Assembly: GCA_003537755.1 (NCBI GenBank) | Contig: DPQS01000013.1 | Location: 1-13,244 of the forward strand | Length of the DNA stretch: 13,244 bases | From: Clostridiales bacterium | GTDB lineage: Bacteria; Bacillota; Clostridia; Christensenellales; CAG-314 | Reading direction: 5' to 3' | Shown: one piece after another, positions 5,632 through 13,139 of the stretch | How positions within the stretch are numbered: the first letter of the stretch is position 1 | Layout of the letters: each line of letters begins with the position of its first letter | Notes under the pieces: model-generated | Databases searched by the model: none | The model's input: only the letters and a program-made list of their open reading frames with translations | What the model was told of the DNA's origin: nothing | Program-made: the position numbers and the translations under genes

Positions 5632-7020
5632 ATGGCAAAGGAAGAAAGCAAAAACACCAAAAAATCCGCATCGTCGTCAAGCCGCAAAAGCACGTCGGGC
5701 GGCAAAACTACAAACAAAAAGACTACGAAAAGCAGTAGTTCGTCCAAACGCAAAAAGACGACCAACACAAGTCCTACCGCCGGCGACGTTGTAGTGGGTG
5801 CGGTAAAGGCCGCTTCCAAAAGTAAAAGCACTGCCTTCAGGGTGATTGTGCTGCTGCTTGTAATTGCAATAGTCGCGCTGTGTGTGTACGGCTACTTTGC
5901 CGGGTGGTTTGACGCAATTTTGCACCCCGCGCCGTCAACGCCGAACGACTTCAACTCGCAAACATACAACGTTGAGGTGATTAAGGGTGAGGATTTGTCA
6001 ATACACTTCCTTGAAACAGGCAATTGGAACACAGGCGACTGCATTTACATCAAGGCGGGCGAAAACGACATTCTTATCGACGCCGGCAGCGTGGAAAGCA
6101 GCGCGGAAACAATCAGTAAATATGTCAATCAGTACTGCACGGATGGTAAATTCGAGTACGTAATTGCCACCCACGCGCACAAGGACCACATCGCAGGCTT
6201 TGTGGGTACAAATAAGGTGCAGGGTATTTTTGAACGCTACAAGTGCGACAACATTATTCAGTTTGCCAAGACCGATTCCACTACAAAATTGTACAACAAC
6301 TACGTTGCGGCTGTAAACAAGCAAAAAGACGACGGCGCAAATGTCTACACGGCGTTGCAATGCTGGAACAACAAGGACGGCGCGCAACGCAAGTACGACA
6401 TTGGCAGCGGTGTGACAATGGAAGTGCTGTACCAGAAGTACTACGAGGAAAAGGCTTCGACGGAAAACGACTACTCGGTGTGTATGCTGTTCAGCCAGGG
6501 GAACAATCACTATCTGTTTACTGGCGACCTTGAAAAGGGCGGCGAAGCGTCGCTTGTCGAAAACAACTCTTTGCCGCAGTGTGTACTGTACAAGGCAGGT
6601 CACCACGGTAGCAAAACTTCGTCGCACAACGCGATGCTTGACGTAATTAAACCGCAAATAGTTTGTGTGTGCTGTTGCGCAGGTACGGACGAATACACAC
6701 CGATAGCGGAAAACATGTTCCCTACACAGGAATTTGTGGACAGAATTGCCCCGTACACTGACCGCGTGTATGTAACTACGCTTGGTACGGCGGACAAAGG
6801 CTTTACTTCTATGAACGGCAACATCGTGTTCGGATGTTCATACGTCGAAAAGCAGTCTGCTTCTGACGGCGAAGAGCAAAAGGAACAGCCTAAGAAATAC
6901 GAGTATAAGTTTAACATGTACTTTACTGCAAACGACACCAAGCTGAAGGATACTGACTGGTTCAAAAATAACCGCACGACGCCCGACGCCTGGAAAGGCA
7001 AAGAGGAAGCCGCGCAATGA
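5632..7020 (+). CDS. Membrane-anchored ComEC-like metallo-beta-lactamase-fold protein
   Basis: A 462-aa protein. Residues 1-68 are a low-complexity Lys/Ser/Thr tail, presumably cytoplasmic; ~70-90 form one membrane helix; ~120-405 are a metallo-beta-lactamase domain placed outside the membrane; ~406-462 are a charged C-terminal tail. Metal-site motifs are THAHKDH (H181, H183, D185, H186), TGD (297-299) and GHHGS (323-327), the pattern of the ComEC/Rec2 C-terminal domain. The ComEC transport domain is absent, so this is a stand-alone hydrolase whose substrate (nucleic acid, phosphodiester or other) cannot be read from sequence. Cys-rich VCVCCCAG at 344-351 is unusual for an extracytoplasmic domain. 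GGAGG at 5622-5626 is 5 nt before the ATG. Its stop overlaps the aroC start in ATGA, implying translational coupling, yet no link to aromatic synthesis is known. Confidence 0.85.
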   Translation: MAKEESKNTKKSASSSSRKSTSGGKTTNKKTTKSSSSSKRKKTTNTSPTAGDVVVGAVKAASKSKSTAFRVIVLLLVIAIVALCVYGYFAGWFDAILHPAPSTPNDFNSQTYNVEVIKGEDLSIHFLETGNWNTGDCIYIKAGENDILIDAGSVESSAETISKYVNQYCTDGKFEYVIATHAHKDHIAGFVGTNKVQGIFERYKCDNIIQFAKTDSTTKLYNNYVAAVNKQKDDGANVYTALQCWNNKDGAQRKYDIGSGVTMEVLYQKYYEEKASTENDYSVCMLFSQGNNHYLFTGDLEKGGEASLVENNSLPQCVLYKAGHHGSKTSSHNAMLDVIKPQIVCVCCCAGTDEYTPIAENMFPTQEFVDRIAPYTDRVYVTTLGTADKGFTSMNGNIVFGCSYVEKQSASDGEEQKEQPKKYEYKFNMYFTANDTKLKDTDWFKNNRTTPDAWKGKEEAAQ

Positions 7021-8075
7021 TTACCTTTGAATTTTGCGGTACGTCGCACGGCGACGGGTATCGCGGTAAAATCTGCGGAGTGCCGGACGGTGTGAAAATA
7101 AACGTGGCGGCGGTGGACGAACAACTGCGTTTGCGTAAATGCGGCTACGGGCGTAGTGCGCGGCAGGTAAATGCAGACCATATCGAGTTTGTCGGTGCGG
7201 CAGGGAATGATGTTGTTGTCATCGGCGGCAATGTGGAATTTTTTGTGCCTAATGCCGCGATAAACAAGGAAGTTCGCCCGGACATCACGGCGGTGCGCCC
7301 GGGACATGCCGACCTTGTGGGACAGGCGCGTTACAAGGGACTGTCGGCAAGGGACGTCGCTGAAATCGCCTCGGCGCGCAGTAGCGTTTGCTACGTGGTG
7401 CTTGGGGCGATTTGTAAGCAAATTCTTGATACGTATGGCATTTTTACCTACAGTTTTGTGCGCAAAATCGGCAACGTGACTGCACGAAAAACGTTTGTTT
7501 ACGGCGTGGACAACATGCGCGACAGTTTTGAGGAACTTAACTGTGCGGACGAAAAAGCCAATGAAAAAATGAAAGCGGCAATTGACGTCGCGCGGCAAAA
7601 CGGCAACAGCCTTGGCGGCATTGTAACAGTCGGCGCAACCGGCGTGCCGATGGGTCTCGGCGAAGTTTTTCCGTATGCAAAACGTCTTGACTCGGTGATT
7701 GCGGCAAACCTTGTCGGCATTCCGTCGGTCAAAGGTATCTCGTTCGGAACGGGTGACAAGTACGCCGTTTTGAGCGGTGTTGACGGCGCGGACAAACTGA
7801 CTGTCAACGACGGCAAAGTGGTGTATGCGACAAATAATTGCGGCGGTATTGTCGGCGGTATCACAACGGGCAATGATATAATCTGCAACCTTGTCGTAAA
7901 GGCCGTCCCCACGGTAAAGGGCGTGCAAACCATCGATACTTCAACCCTTTGCCCATGCTTGCAGCAATACGAGCGTGCCGATACGTGTGTTGTCCCGCAA
8001 GTTGGCGTAATTGCACAAAACATCCTTGCATACGTGCTGCTTGACACTATTTTGCAACAAAATTTTACAGAATAA
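7017..8075 (+). CDS. aroC: Chorismate synthase
   Basis: A 352-aa cytoplasmic enzyme for the last shikimate step: EPSP to chorismate with loss of phosphate, needing reduced FMN. Family signatures are GTSHG (7-12, catalytic His11), RPGHAD (94-99, catalytic His97), the GGIVGGITTGN block (276-286) and ERADTCVVP (319-327), which replaces the usual RHDPCVVP-like signature and keeps the Asp. Length is normal. It is divergent: GESHG has become GTSHG, and the usual SARETA segment reads SARSSVC (119-125). Both catalytic His remain, so activity is expected. The ATG overlaps the upstream stop by 4 nt, and GAGGA about 10 nt upstream inside the MBL gene acts as ribosome site. The gene heads the aro block, although its product acts last. 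Confidence 0.95.
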   Translation: MITFEFCGTSHGDGYRGKICGVPDGVKINVAAVDEQLRLRKCGYGRSARQVNADHIEFVGAAGNDVVVIGGNVEFFVPNAAINKEVRPDITAVRPGHADLVGQARYKGLSARDVAEIASARSSVCYVVLGAICKQILDTYGIFTYSFVRKIGNVTARKTFVYGVDNMRDSFEELNCADEKANEKMKAAIDVARQNGNSLGGIVTVGATGVPMGLGEVFPYAKRLDSVIAANLVGIPSVKGISFGTGDKYAVLSGVDGADKLTVNDGKVVYATNNCGGIVGGITTGNDIICNLVVKAVPTVKGVQTIDTSTLCPCLQQYERADTCVVPQVGVIAQNILAYVLLDTILQQNFTE

Positions 8076-8081
8076 CAAACA

Positions 8082-8984
8082 ATGATTACTTACGGGAAGT
8101 TTGACAAGGCGAGTTTTGTCCACAACTTAATAGTAACCGACGAAAATCTGCAACGATTGTACGGCATTGTCGGCGGCAACGTTTACGCGTTGCCTTGCGG
8201 CGAGCAGGCCAAAAGTTTTGCAAATGCCGAGGCGTTGTGCAGGTGGTTTCTTGCCAAAGGGTTGACAAGAAACGGGCACGTAGTGGCGGTCGGCGGTGGA
8301 AGTGTCGGCGACGTTACCGGTTTTGCCGCAAGTATTTTTATGCGTGGCGTAGACCTGACAATCGTGCCGACGACCCTGCTTGCAATGGTGGACAGCGGTA
8401 TCGGCGGCAAAACGGCAATAAACCTTGACGGCGTAAAAAATGTTGTCGGGTCTTTTGTGCATGCCGACACATTTATCGATGTCGGCTTTTTGCACACGCT
8501 TGACGACGAGCAAATGCTTAGCGGCATGGGGGAAATTACCAAATACCGCATGCTTGGTGTTGACGTTGATGTCGCCGACATCGGTGGTACCGTCCGCGCC
8601 TGTGCCGAATACAAACAAAAACTGTGCGAAATGGATTTTTACGACAAAGGCTTGCGCCATGCGCTTAATTGCGGTCACACGATCGGGCATGCGCTGGAAA
8701 TTGCCTGCGACATTCCTCACGGTGTTGCGGTTGCCGACGGTTTGTATTACGAATGCGAAATCGCCCACGCTCTCGGACTGTGTGGTGACGAATATCGCGC
8801 ACGGTGGCAAAACGAAATAAAATTCCACTTTCCGCTGTACAAAGTGACCCTTTCATTGCTTAAAGCCGTCAAATACGACAAAAAGAATGTCGACGGCAAC
8901 ACAATCGGTTTTGCGCTTCCGACGGAAAACGGCGCAAAAAACGTAAATCTTACCTTTGACGAGGTCGCCGAAATCCTATGCTGA
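8082..8984 (+). CDS. aroB: 3-Dehydroquinate synthase (short form)
   Basis: Converts DAHP to 3-dehydroquinate using NAD and a divalent metal; second step of the pathway, cytoplasmic. Visible: GEQAK (40-44), the NAD-binding GGGSVGDVTGF (71-81), TTLLAMVDSGIGGKTAIN (97-114, with the active-site Lys110), and metal ligands E151 (GEITKY), H199 (NCGHTIGHALE) and H213 (PHG). At 300 aa it is about 50-60 residues shorter than typical AroB: the N-terminus before the NLIVTD strand and part of the C-terminal helical domain are reduced, though all ligands remain. It starts 6 nt after the aroC stop without a good Shine-Dalgarno, so reinitiation after aroC is likely. Its stop overlaps the next start by 7 nt (ATGCTGA). 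Confidence 0.95.
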   Translation: MITYGKFDKASFVHNLIVTDENLQRLYGIVGGNVYALPCGEQAKSFANAEALCRWFLAKGLTRNGHVVAVGGGSVGDVTGFAASIFMRGVDLTIVPTTLLAMVDSGIGGKTAINLDGVKNVVGSFVHADTFIDVGFLHTLDDEQMLSGMGEITKYRMLGVDVDVADIGGTVRACAEYKQKLCEMDFYDKGLRHALNCGHTIGHALEIACDIPHGVAVADGLYYECEIAHALGLCGDEYRARWQNEIKFHFPLYKVTLSLLKAVKYDKKNVDGNTIGFALPTENGAKNVNLTFDEVAEILC

Positions 8985-10918
8985 ACATCACGTCGCAATT
9001 TTACATAGACGGCAGATTTGTCGGCGGCGACAAGTCGATTTCTCATCGTGCGCTTATGCTTGCCGCTGCGTCCCGCGGCGTTTGTGTGGTGCGAAATTTG
9101 TCGCTGTGCGATGACGTAATGAGTACGATAAAGTGCCTGCGTGCGCTTGGTGCGGATATCAGAATTGACCACGGGGACGCCATTGTGTGTCCGATTGTCG
9201 TTTGCAAAAAAGACGTGGTACTTGACTGCGGAAACAGTGGTACTACGGCGCGTCTTCTGGCAGGTCTTGTGTCGGGGTTTGGCGTACGCGCAACCTTTGT
9301 CGGAGACAAGTCGCTTATGTCGCGCCCGATGGAACGAGTGCTGAAACCGCTTGAAGCAATGGGAGCAAAATTCGGCAAAAAGGACGGCGCACTGTTCACA
9401 ACGGAGGAATGTGACCTTGTAGGGTGCAGACTGCGTGCGGAGGTTGATTCCGCACAGGTGAAAAGCGCGGTACTGCTTGCGGCAATGTTTGCCGATGGCG
9501 AAACTACCTACAGTGAACCCGTGCCCACGCGCGACCATACCGAACGTATGATGAAGTATGTCGGCGTAAACATCGACGGCACGACCGTTTCCTGCGGTAC
9601 GCCCCACTCGTTTGATGTATCAATCCCGAACGACTTCTCTTCGGCGGCGTACCTTATTGCAACCGCGCTCCTTACAAAACAAAGCGTAACTGTCGAAAAT
9701 GTCGGCGTAAACCCCGGACGGCTTGGGCTTTTGAATGTGCTGTTGCGTAGCGGTGCCAAAATCAGTCTGCTGAACAAGCGAGAAGTTTGCGGCGAACCGG
9801 TTGCCGACATCTGCGTGGAACCGTCAACGCTCAGTCCGCTTTATGCAAGCAAGCTCGACGTGTGCGACGGCATTGACGAGGTGCCGCTTATGGCTGCCGT
9901 CGCAATTGCAACAAAGGGCAAGTCGATGTTTTGCGACGTTGGGGAACTAACCAAAAAAGAGTCCGACCGTATTGCCGCCGTGATTGAAATGGCAGCGGCG
10001 TGCGGGCAAAAGGCGACGTTTGAGGACGGCAACCTCGTGGTAACTTCCGACGGCAAATTGCCGCTTCGCCCTTGGTTTGCCACCTCTCACGATCACCGTA
10101 TCGTGATGTGTCAGACTACGCTTTGCCTTGCATGCGGCGGCGGTAGTGTGGACGACTACGCCTGTGTGTCAGTATCTTTTCCGTCATTCCGGCGTTCGCT
10201 GGGTATTACTTTTTCGCGTTATGCGGTAATCGGCGAAAACATCGGTTACAGTCGTTCTCCGCAAATCATGCGCAAGCTCGCGTCGCAAAACGACGTTTGC
10301 ATGAGTTACGACATCGTCAACCTACCGCGCGACGTAAGCGACAACGTACTTCGCAATGTCATTGACGGTTACGACGGCTGTAATGTGACAATACCGTTCA
10401 AGGGACGTGTCGGCGCGCTGTTCGGTTCTTCGTTGCCGTCGGTCAACACCGTGGCATGCGGACAAGCAATATCTACCGATGGTGTCGGACTTGTTCGCGC
10501 GCTGGACAAACACGGCTTTGTGTACGAAAATCAACCCTTGTGGGTGGTGGGCGCAGGCGGAGCGGCTGAGGCTTGCATTGCCGAACTGGTGAAGCACGGC
10601 GCAAAAATACAGGTGTTCAACCGCACATGTGAGCATGCGGACAATCTTACGGAGAAGTACGGACTTTGCCTCGACGTCGACAATCCGACGGGCGTGTTGA
10701 GCTTCGTTCCTCCGTGTGAATTCGAAGCGACAATCAATCTGCCGCAAAGCGTAAAATTTGTGTTTGCGGCAAGTTACGGACACGAAAAGGAAAGTCCGCT
10801 TTTGACAAAAGCAAAGCAACAAAACATTGCTTGCGCCGACGGCACGGACATGCTCTATTGCCAGGCGGAAGCGAGTTTCGATTTCTGGCATGATATCAAA
10901 AAAGGCATACGTATATGA
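8978..10918 (+). CDS. EPSP synthase-shikimate dehydrogenase fusion (AroA-AroE)
   Basis: A 646-aa bifunctional enzyme. Residues ~5-408 are EPSP synthase (shikimate-3-phosphate plus PEP to EPSP): GGDKSISHRA (16-25), DCGNSGTTARLL (83-94), GDKSLMSRPM (109-118), DSAQVKSA (157-164), RDHTER (185-190), DEVP (300-303, catalytic Asp), KESDR (327-331), HDHRIVM (371-377) and SFPSF (400-404). Residues ~412-646 are shikimate dehydrogenase (dehydroshikimate plus NADPH to shikimate): GYSRSP (423-428), NVTIPFK (469-475, catalytic Lys475), VNT (489-491), STDGVG (499-504, Asp501), GAGGAAEA (525-532) and NRT (548-550). Only about 5-8 residues link them, and the frame is continuous, so this is a true fusion and not a frameshift. 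The AroE part is slightly short (~235 against ~270 aa). The stop overlaps aroQ in ATGA. Confidence 0.95.
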   Translation: MLNITSQFYIDGRFVGGDKSISHRALMLAAASRGVCVVRNLSLCDDVMSTIKCLRALGADIRIDHGDAIVCPIVVCKKDVVLDCGNSGTTARLLAGLVSGFGVRATFVGDKSLMSRPMERVLKPLEAMGAKFGKKDGALFTTEECDLVGCRLRAEVDSAQVKSAVLLAAMFADGETTYSEPVPTRDHTERMMKYVGVNIDGTTVSCGTPHSFDVSIPNDFSSAAYLIATALLTKQSVTVENVGVNPGRLGLLNVLLRSGAKISLLNKREVCGEPVADICVEPSTLSPLYASKLDVCDGIDEVPLMAAVAIATKGKSMFCDVGELTKKESDRIAAVIEMAAACGQKATFEDGNLVVTSDGKLPLRPWFATSHDHRIVMCQTTLCLACGGGSVDDYACVSVSFPSFRRSLGITFSRYAVIGENIGYSRSPQIMRKLASQNDVCMSYDIVNLPRDVSDNVLRNVIDGYDGCNVTIPFKGRVGALFGSSLPSVNTVACGQAISTDGVGLVRALDKHGFVYENQPLWVVGAGGAAEACIAELVKHGAKIQVFNRTCEHADNLTEKYGLCLDVDNPTGVLSFVPPCEFEATINLPQSVKFVFAASYGHEKESPLLTKAKQQNIACADGTDMLYCQAEASFDFWHDIKKGIRI

Positions 10919-11349
10919 AAATTTTGTTACTGAACGGCGTAAATATGAATATGCTCGGGCGGCGCGATCCTGCGTTGTACGGGACGTTGACCCTTGTCGA
11001 ACTGGAAGAAATCGTGTCGGAACGCGCGGCTTTAATCGGCGCAACAGTCGTTGCTGAGCAAAGCAATTGCGAGGGCAAGTTGGTTGACATTCTGCAACAA
11101 ACCGACGCCGACGCGGTGGTGTTCAATGCAGGCGCGTACAGCCATTACAGTTACGCCTTGCGCGACTGTATCGAGTGCATTGCGGTACCGGTTGTCGAAG
11201 TGCACATGACGGACATTTACAAGCGCAAAGAGTTTCGCCACACCGACGTACTTGCCGACGTTTGCCGTGCGCGTTTCTACGGCAACGGCATAAACAGTTA
11301 CATCGAGGCGGTGGATTTTGCCGTACGCGAGTGGGGCAAAAATGAGTAA
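10915..11349 (+). CDS. aroQ: 3-Dehydroquinate dehydratase, type II
   Basis: A 144-aa enzyme, normal length for the family, which forms dodecamers and removes water from 3-dehydroquinate to give 3-dehydroshikimate by trans elimination. Conserved blocks are NGVNMNMLGRRDP (7-19; Arg17), YGT (22-24; catalytic Tyr22), QSNCEGKL (49-56), FNAGAYSHYS (70-79; Asn71, His77), EVHMTD (95-100; catalytic-site His97) and FRH (107-109). It substitutes for the unrelated type I enzyme (AroD). The product feeds the shikimate dehydrogenase domain encoded immediately upstream. The ATG overlaps the fusion gene's stop by 4 nt, and the stop overlaps the aroK start by 8 nt. Confidence 0.96.
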   Translation: MKILLLNGVNMNMLGRRDPALYGTLTLVELEEIVSERAALIGATVVAEQSNCEGKLVDILQQTDADAVVFNAGAYSHYSYALRDCIECIAVPVVEVHMTDIYKRKEFRHTDVLADVCRARFYGNGINSYIEAVDFAVREWGKNE

Positions 11350-11860
11350 CGGCAATGTCGTAATTATCGGTTTCGCCTGCGCCGGAAAAACTACTGCAGG
11401 CAGGTTGCTTGCGGAGAAACTCGGCAAAAGGTTTGTCGACACCGACGAGGAAATACGCACGTTGTTTCCCGACAAGTGGAAAAAGTTTTGTGAAAACGAC
11501 GACGAACAGGCATTCCGCCAAGCCGAAGCCGACGTTGTTGCCGCTTTGTCGCACTGTCGCAACACTGTAATTGCCTGCGGCGGCGGTACTCCGACACTGA
11601 GTTGTTTCGGAACTCTTGCCGCCCATGCGACTGTTGTGTGGCTTACCGTGTTTGCCGACAGCGTTATGTCACGGCTCGGCAATGTCGCTCGTCCGCTGTT
11701 TGACAGTCTTACCGAGCGGCAACTTGACGACTTTATCTGCCGCCGCAACGAGATTTACTCGAAATTTGCGGATTTTTCCGTTGCTACCGACGAAAAAACG
11801 CCCGACGAAGTGGCGGACGAAATTATTATCGGACTTGCGGACTTGTTGTCAAAAAACTGA
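11342..11860 (+). CDS. aroK: Shikimate kinase
   Basis: A 172-aa P-loop kinase that phosphorylates shikimate with ATP, giving the substrate of the EPSP synthase domain encoded upstream. Motifs: Walker A GFACAGKTT (10-18), DTDEEI (33-38; Asp35 contacts shikimate), FR (58-59), the CGGG loop (79-82), the lid ARPLF (116-120; Arg117) and RRNEIY (134-139). Length is normal. An in-frame ATG exists at 11318, but 11342 is preferred: it puts the P-loop at the usual distance from the N-terminus and has GTGGGG a few nt upstream. It overlaps the aroQ end by 8 nt and is the last gene of the operon. Confidence 0.95.
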   Translation: MSNGNVVIIGFACAGKTTAGRLLAEKLGKRFVDTDEEIRTLFPDKWKKFCENDDEQAFRQAEADVVAALSHCRNTVIACGGGTPTLSCFGTLAAHATVVWLTVFADSVMSRLGNVARPLFDSLTERQLDDFICRRNEIYSKFADFSVATDEKTPDEVADEIIIGLADLLSKN

Positions 11861-11944
11861 TACGTATTAACTTTTTACTGCATATTAACGCAAAACTACC
11901 GATAAAATAAAACAAAAATCAACCGAAAAAAGTAAAATCACATT

Positions 11945-11974
11945 AAAAAAGCGAGGCACTGTCAAGCCTCGCTT
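11945..11974 (-). terminator. Terminator of the P-loop kinase gene
   Basis: A 9-bp perfect stem, AAGCGAGGC (11949-11957) with GCCTCGCTT (11966-11974), has an 8-nt loop. Read on the minus strand it is followed by six T (11950-11945) and lies 16 nt beyond the kinase stop codon. In the plus direction only a weak AAATTTT follows, so it may also end the aro operon, less efficiently. Confidence 0.88.
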
Positions 11975-11990
11975 AAATTTTGTCGTGTAA

Positions 11991-12545
11991 TCAGTCGTTG
12001 GTTGCCAGCGTACCCAAAAAGTCTTTGAGTTGCGCGGCAAGTTGTTCGCAATTACCGTTGTTGATGATGTAGTAATCTGCTTTTGCAATCGGTCCGCCCT
12101 TTTCAAGGTTTTCGATTTCTGCGAAGTCGCGGCTGTCCACCTGTTCGGCGGTCAGCGGACGAATTTCTCTTGTAGCAAGGCGTTCCTTGCGTATGCCGCT
12201 GTTAGTTACAACTGCCAGCAGTATCAGGTTGTCGCCCAGAAGGTCATGCAGAATTTTGTATTCCGACCAACTGTACAAACCGTCCAGCACAACGTTGCCC
12301 TTTTTCAGTTTTTGACAAATTTCGTCTTTCAGTATTTCGGCAAATGCGCCCATACCGTACTTGGCACGAAGTCCTTCGCGCATTGCGCGTTCGTTGGCTT
12401 CGTTTACTTCAATGCCTTCCTTTTTAAGTTGCGACACCGTTACGCCGCCGAAATAAACCCGTTCCCAACCGAGTTGGGCAAAGAAATCGGCAACGACGCT
12501 TTTGCCCGAGCCGCACATCCCCACAACAGCAACTGCTTTGTTCAT
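11991..12545 (-). CDS. P-loop kinase, dephospho-CoA kinase/UPF0200-like
   Basis: A 184-aa P-loop NTPase of the nucleoside-monophosphate-kinase fold. Walker A is GMCGSGKS (9-16); a Walker B-like NVVLDGL lies at 84-90; REIRPLTAEQVDSRD (126-140) looks like a lid and ADYYIINNGN (156-165) like the nucleotide-base strand of dephospho-CoA kinases. The segment YFGGVTVSQLKKEGIEVNEANERAMREGLRAKYGM matches in layout the archaeal UPF0200/CoaE-like proteins better than the bacterial CoaE standard. It may phosphorylate dephospho-CoA or a nucleotide; not certain. The start at 12545 is favoured over an open extension to 12581 because AAAGGTGG lies about 10 nt upstream. It is transcribed towards the aro operon and has its own terminator. 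Confidence 0.75.
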   Translation of the reverse strand: MNKAVAVVGMCGSGKSVVADFFAQLGWERVYFGGVTVSQLKKEGIEVNEANERAMREGLRAKYGMGAFAEILKDEICQKLKKGNVVLDGLYSWSEYKILHDLLGDNLILLAVVTNSGIRKERLATREIRPLTAEQVDSRDFAEIENLEKGGPIAKADYYIINNGNCEQLAAQLKDFLGTLATND

Positions 12546-12686
12546 AAGTAAAGCCCACCTTTTGTCGCCTGTTGGCAACACATCGATTTATTGTACAACA
12601 GATTGTCGCAAAAGGCAACCAAAAGGCGATGTGTCGCGTGGTTTATTTTTTTTTCGGTAGTGGCGGTGTTCCGTCGTTGCGGTTTG

Positions 12687-12884
12687 TCAGTCGGCGTTTG
12701 TTGCAGTGTCTTCTGCGCTTGTCGCGACATTGTCTTTTTTGTGTTTGCCGAAGCGGTCCTGATCGCAGCACAGTACGCGCACTTCGTGTCCGTGTTCTCT
12801 GAGGTATTTTATCCGGTTCATTGCGGCAATGGTGGTTCCGTTGTTTTCCTTGCCGAGTACGTCGCAAACTATGGTTATTTTCAT
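12687..12884 (-). pseudogene. Truncated family 4 glycosyltransferase, N-terminal fragment (65 aa)
   Basis: Residues 1-46 match the start of GT-B-fold glycosyltransferases (family GT4): first beta strand MKITIVCDV, a Gly-rich NNGTT loop (14-18) at the acceptor/nucleotide interface, then a helix and the typical YLREHGHEVRVLC. After CCDQDRFG the sequence becomes a polar Lys/Asp/Thr-rich tail and stops at residue 65; full-length enzymes have about 350-400. I found no continuation in any frame down to 12546. The start is well supported: GAGGA 9 nt upstream and ATGA overlap with the preceding small ORF. It is most simply a decayed gene, but the intact start and ribosome site leave open a small expressed protein. 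Confidence 0.7.
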
Positions 12885-13039
12885 TTAATTACTTCCTCTG
12901 ATTGTTGAAATTTTGTCGGTCTTTCAATTGACTGATTTTTCTTTATATTATTGGTAGTATTATCCTTATTATATAAGGGACTTGGCGTGCGCCGCAAATT
13001 TGTTGCGTCGGCTACGCCCGTGTCGGATGTTTTGCGCAT
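12881..13039 (-). CDS. Small ORF, 52 aa, unknown
   Basis: An ATG at 13039 preceded by GGGAGG (13049-13044, 4 nt gap), one of the strongest ribosome sites in the window, opens a 52-codon frame. It ends in TGA overlapping the glycosyltransferase-fragment start as ATGA. The peptide is hydrophilic and rich in Asn, Lys, Thr and Gln, with no membrane helix, signal peptide or Cys; I recognise no domain. It could be a small protein, a translational leader controlling the next gene, or a fragment of a gene interrupted together with the glycosyltransferase. The coding claim rests on the ribosome site and the overlap only. Confidence 0.5.
   Translation of the reverse strand: MRKTSDTGVADATNLRRTPSPLYNKDNTTNNIKKNQSIERPTKFQQSEEVIK
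12964..12978. repeat. Short perfect dyad CCTTAT-TAT-ATAAGG
   Basis: A 6-bp perfect inverted repeat with a 3-nt centre, lying within the small ORF. It contains a minus-strand TATAAT (12973-12968), but no -35 at proper spacing. It could be an operator or chance AT-rich symmetry. Confidence 0.35.
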
Positions 13040-13069
13040 GGTTCCTCCCAAAAGTCTTTCCTTTACCGT

Positions 13070-13139
13070 GTAAAATTGTAAATGTAAAAGATAAACACAA
13101 AGTAAATTTTGACTTGTTTTTCGGTTTGAACAATTTTAC
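13070..13139. repeat. 10-bp inverted repeat upstream of the small ORF
   Basis: GTAAAATTGT (13070-13079) and ACAATTTTAC (13130-13139) are perfect inverted copies with 50 nt between them, upstream of the small ORF on the minus strand. The remainder of 13050-13244 is AT-rich with no recognisable gene; a minus-strand promoter is expected here, but none is clear. Confidence 0.4.

Noticed and set aside
6600..7928. 442-codon minus-strand open frame across the MBL/aroC junction
   Set aside because: It runs opposite two motif-complete genes and crosses their boundary; composition is typical of antisense translation.
10190..10220. Possible frameshift or assembly join between AroA and AroE
   Set aside because: The frame is open, EPSP synthase reaches its natural C-terminal SFPSF motif, and AroE starts at its usual first strand, so a real fusion is more likely.
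12572..12908. Plus-strand frames over the glycosyltransferase fragment
   Set aside because: Antisense to the recognisable GT4 start; no ribosome site and no conserved domain.
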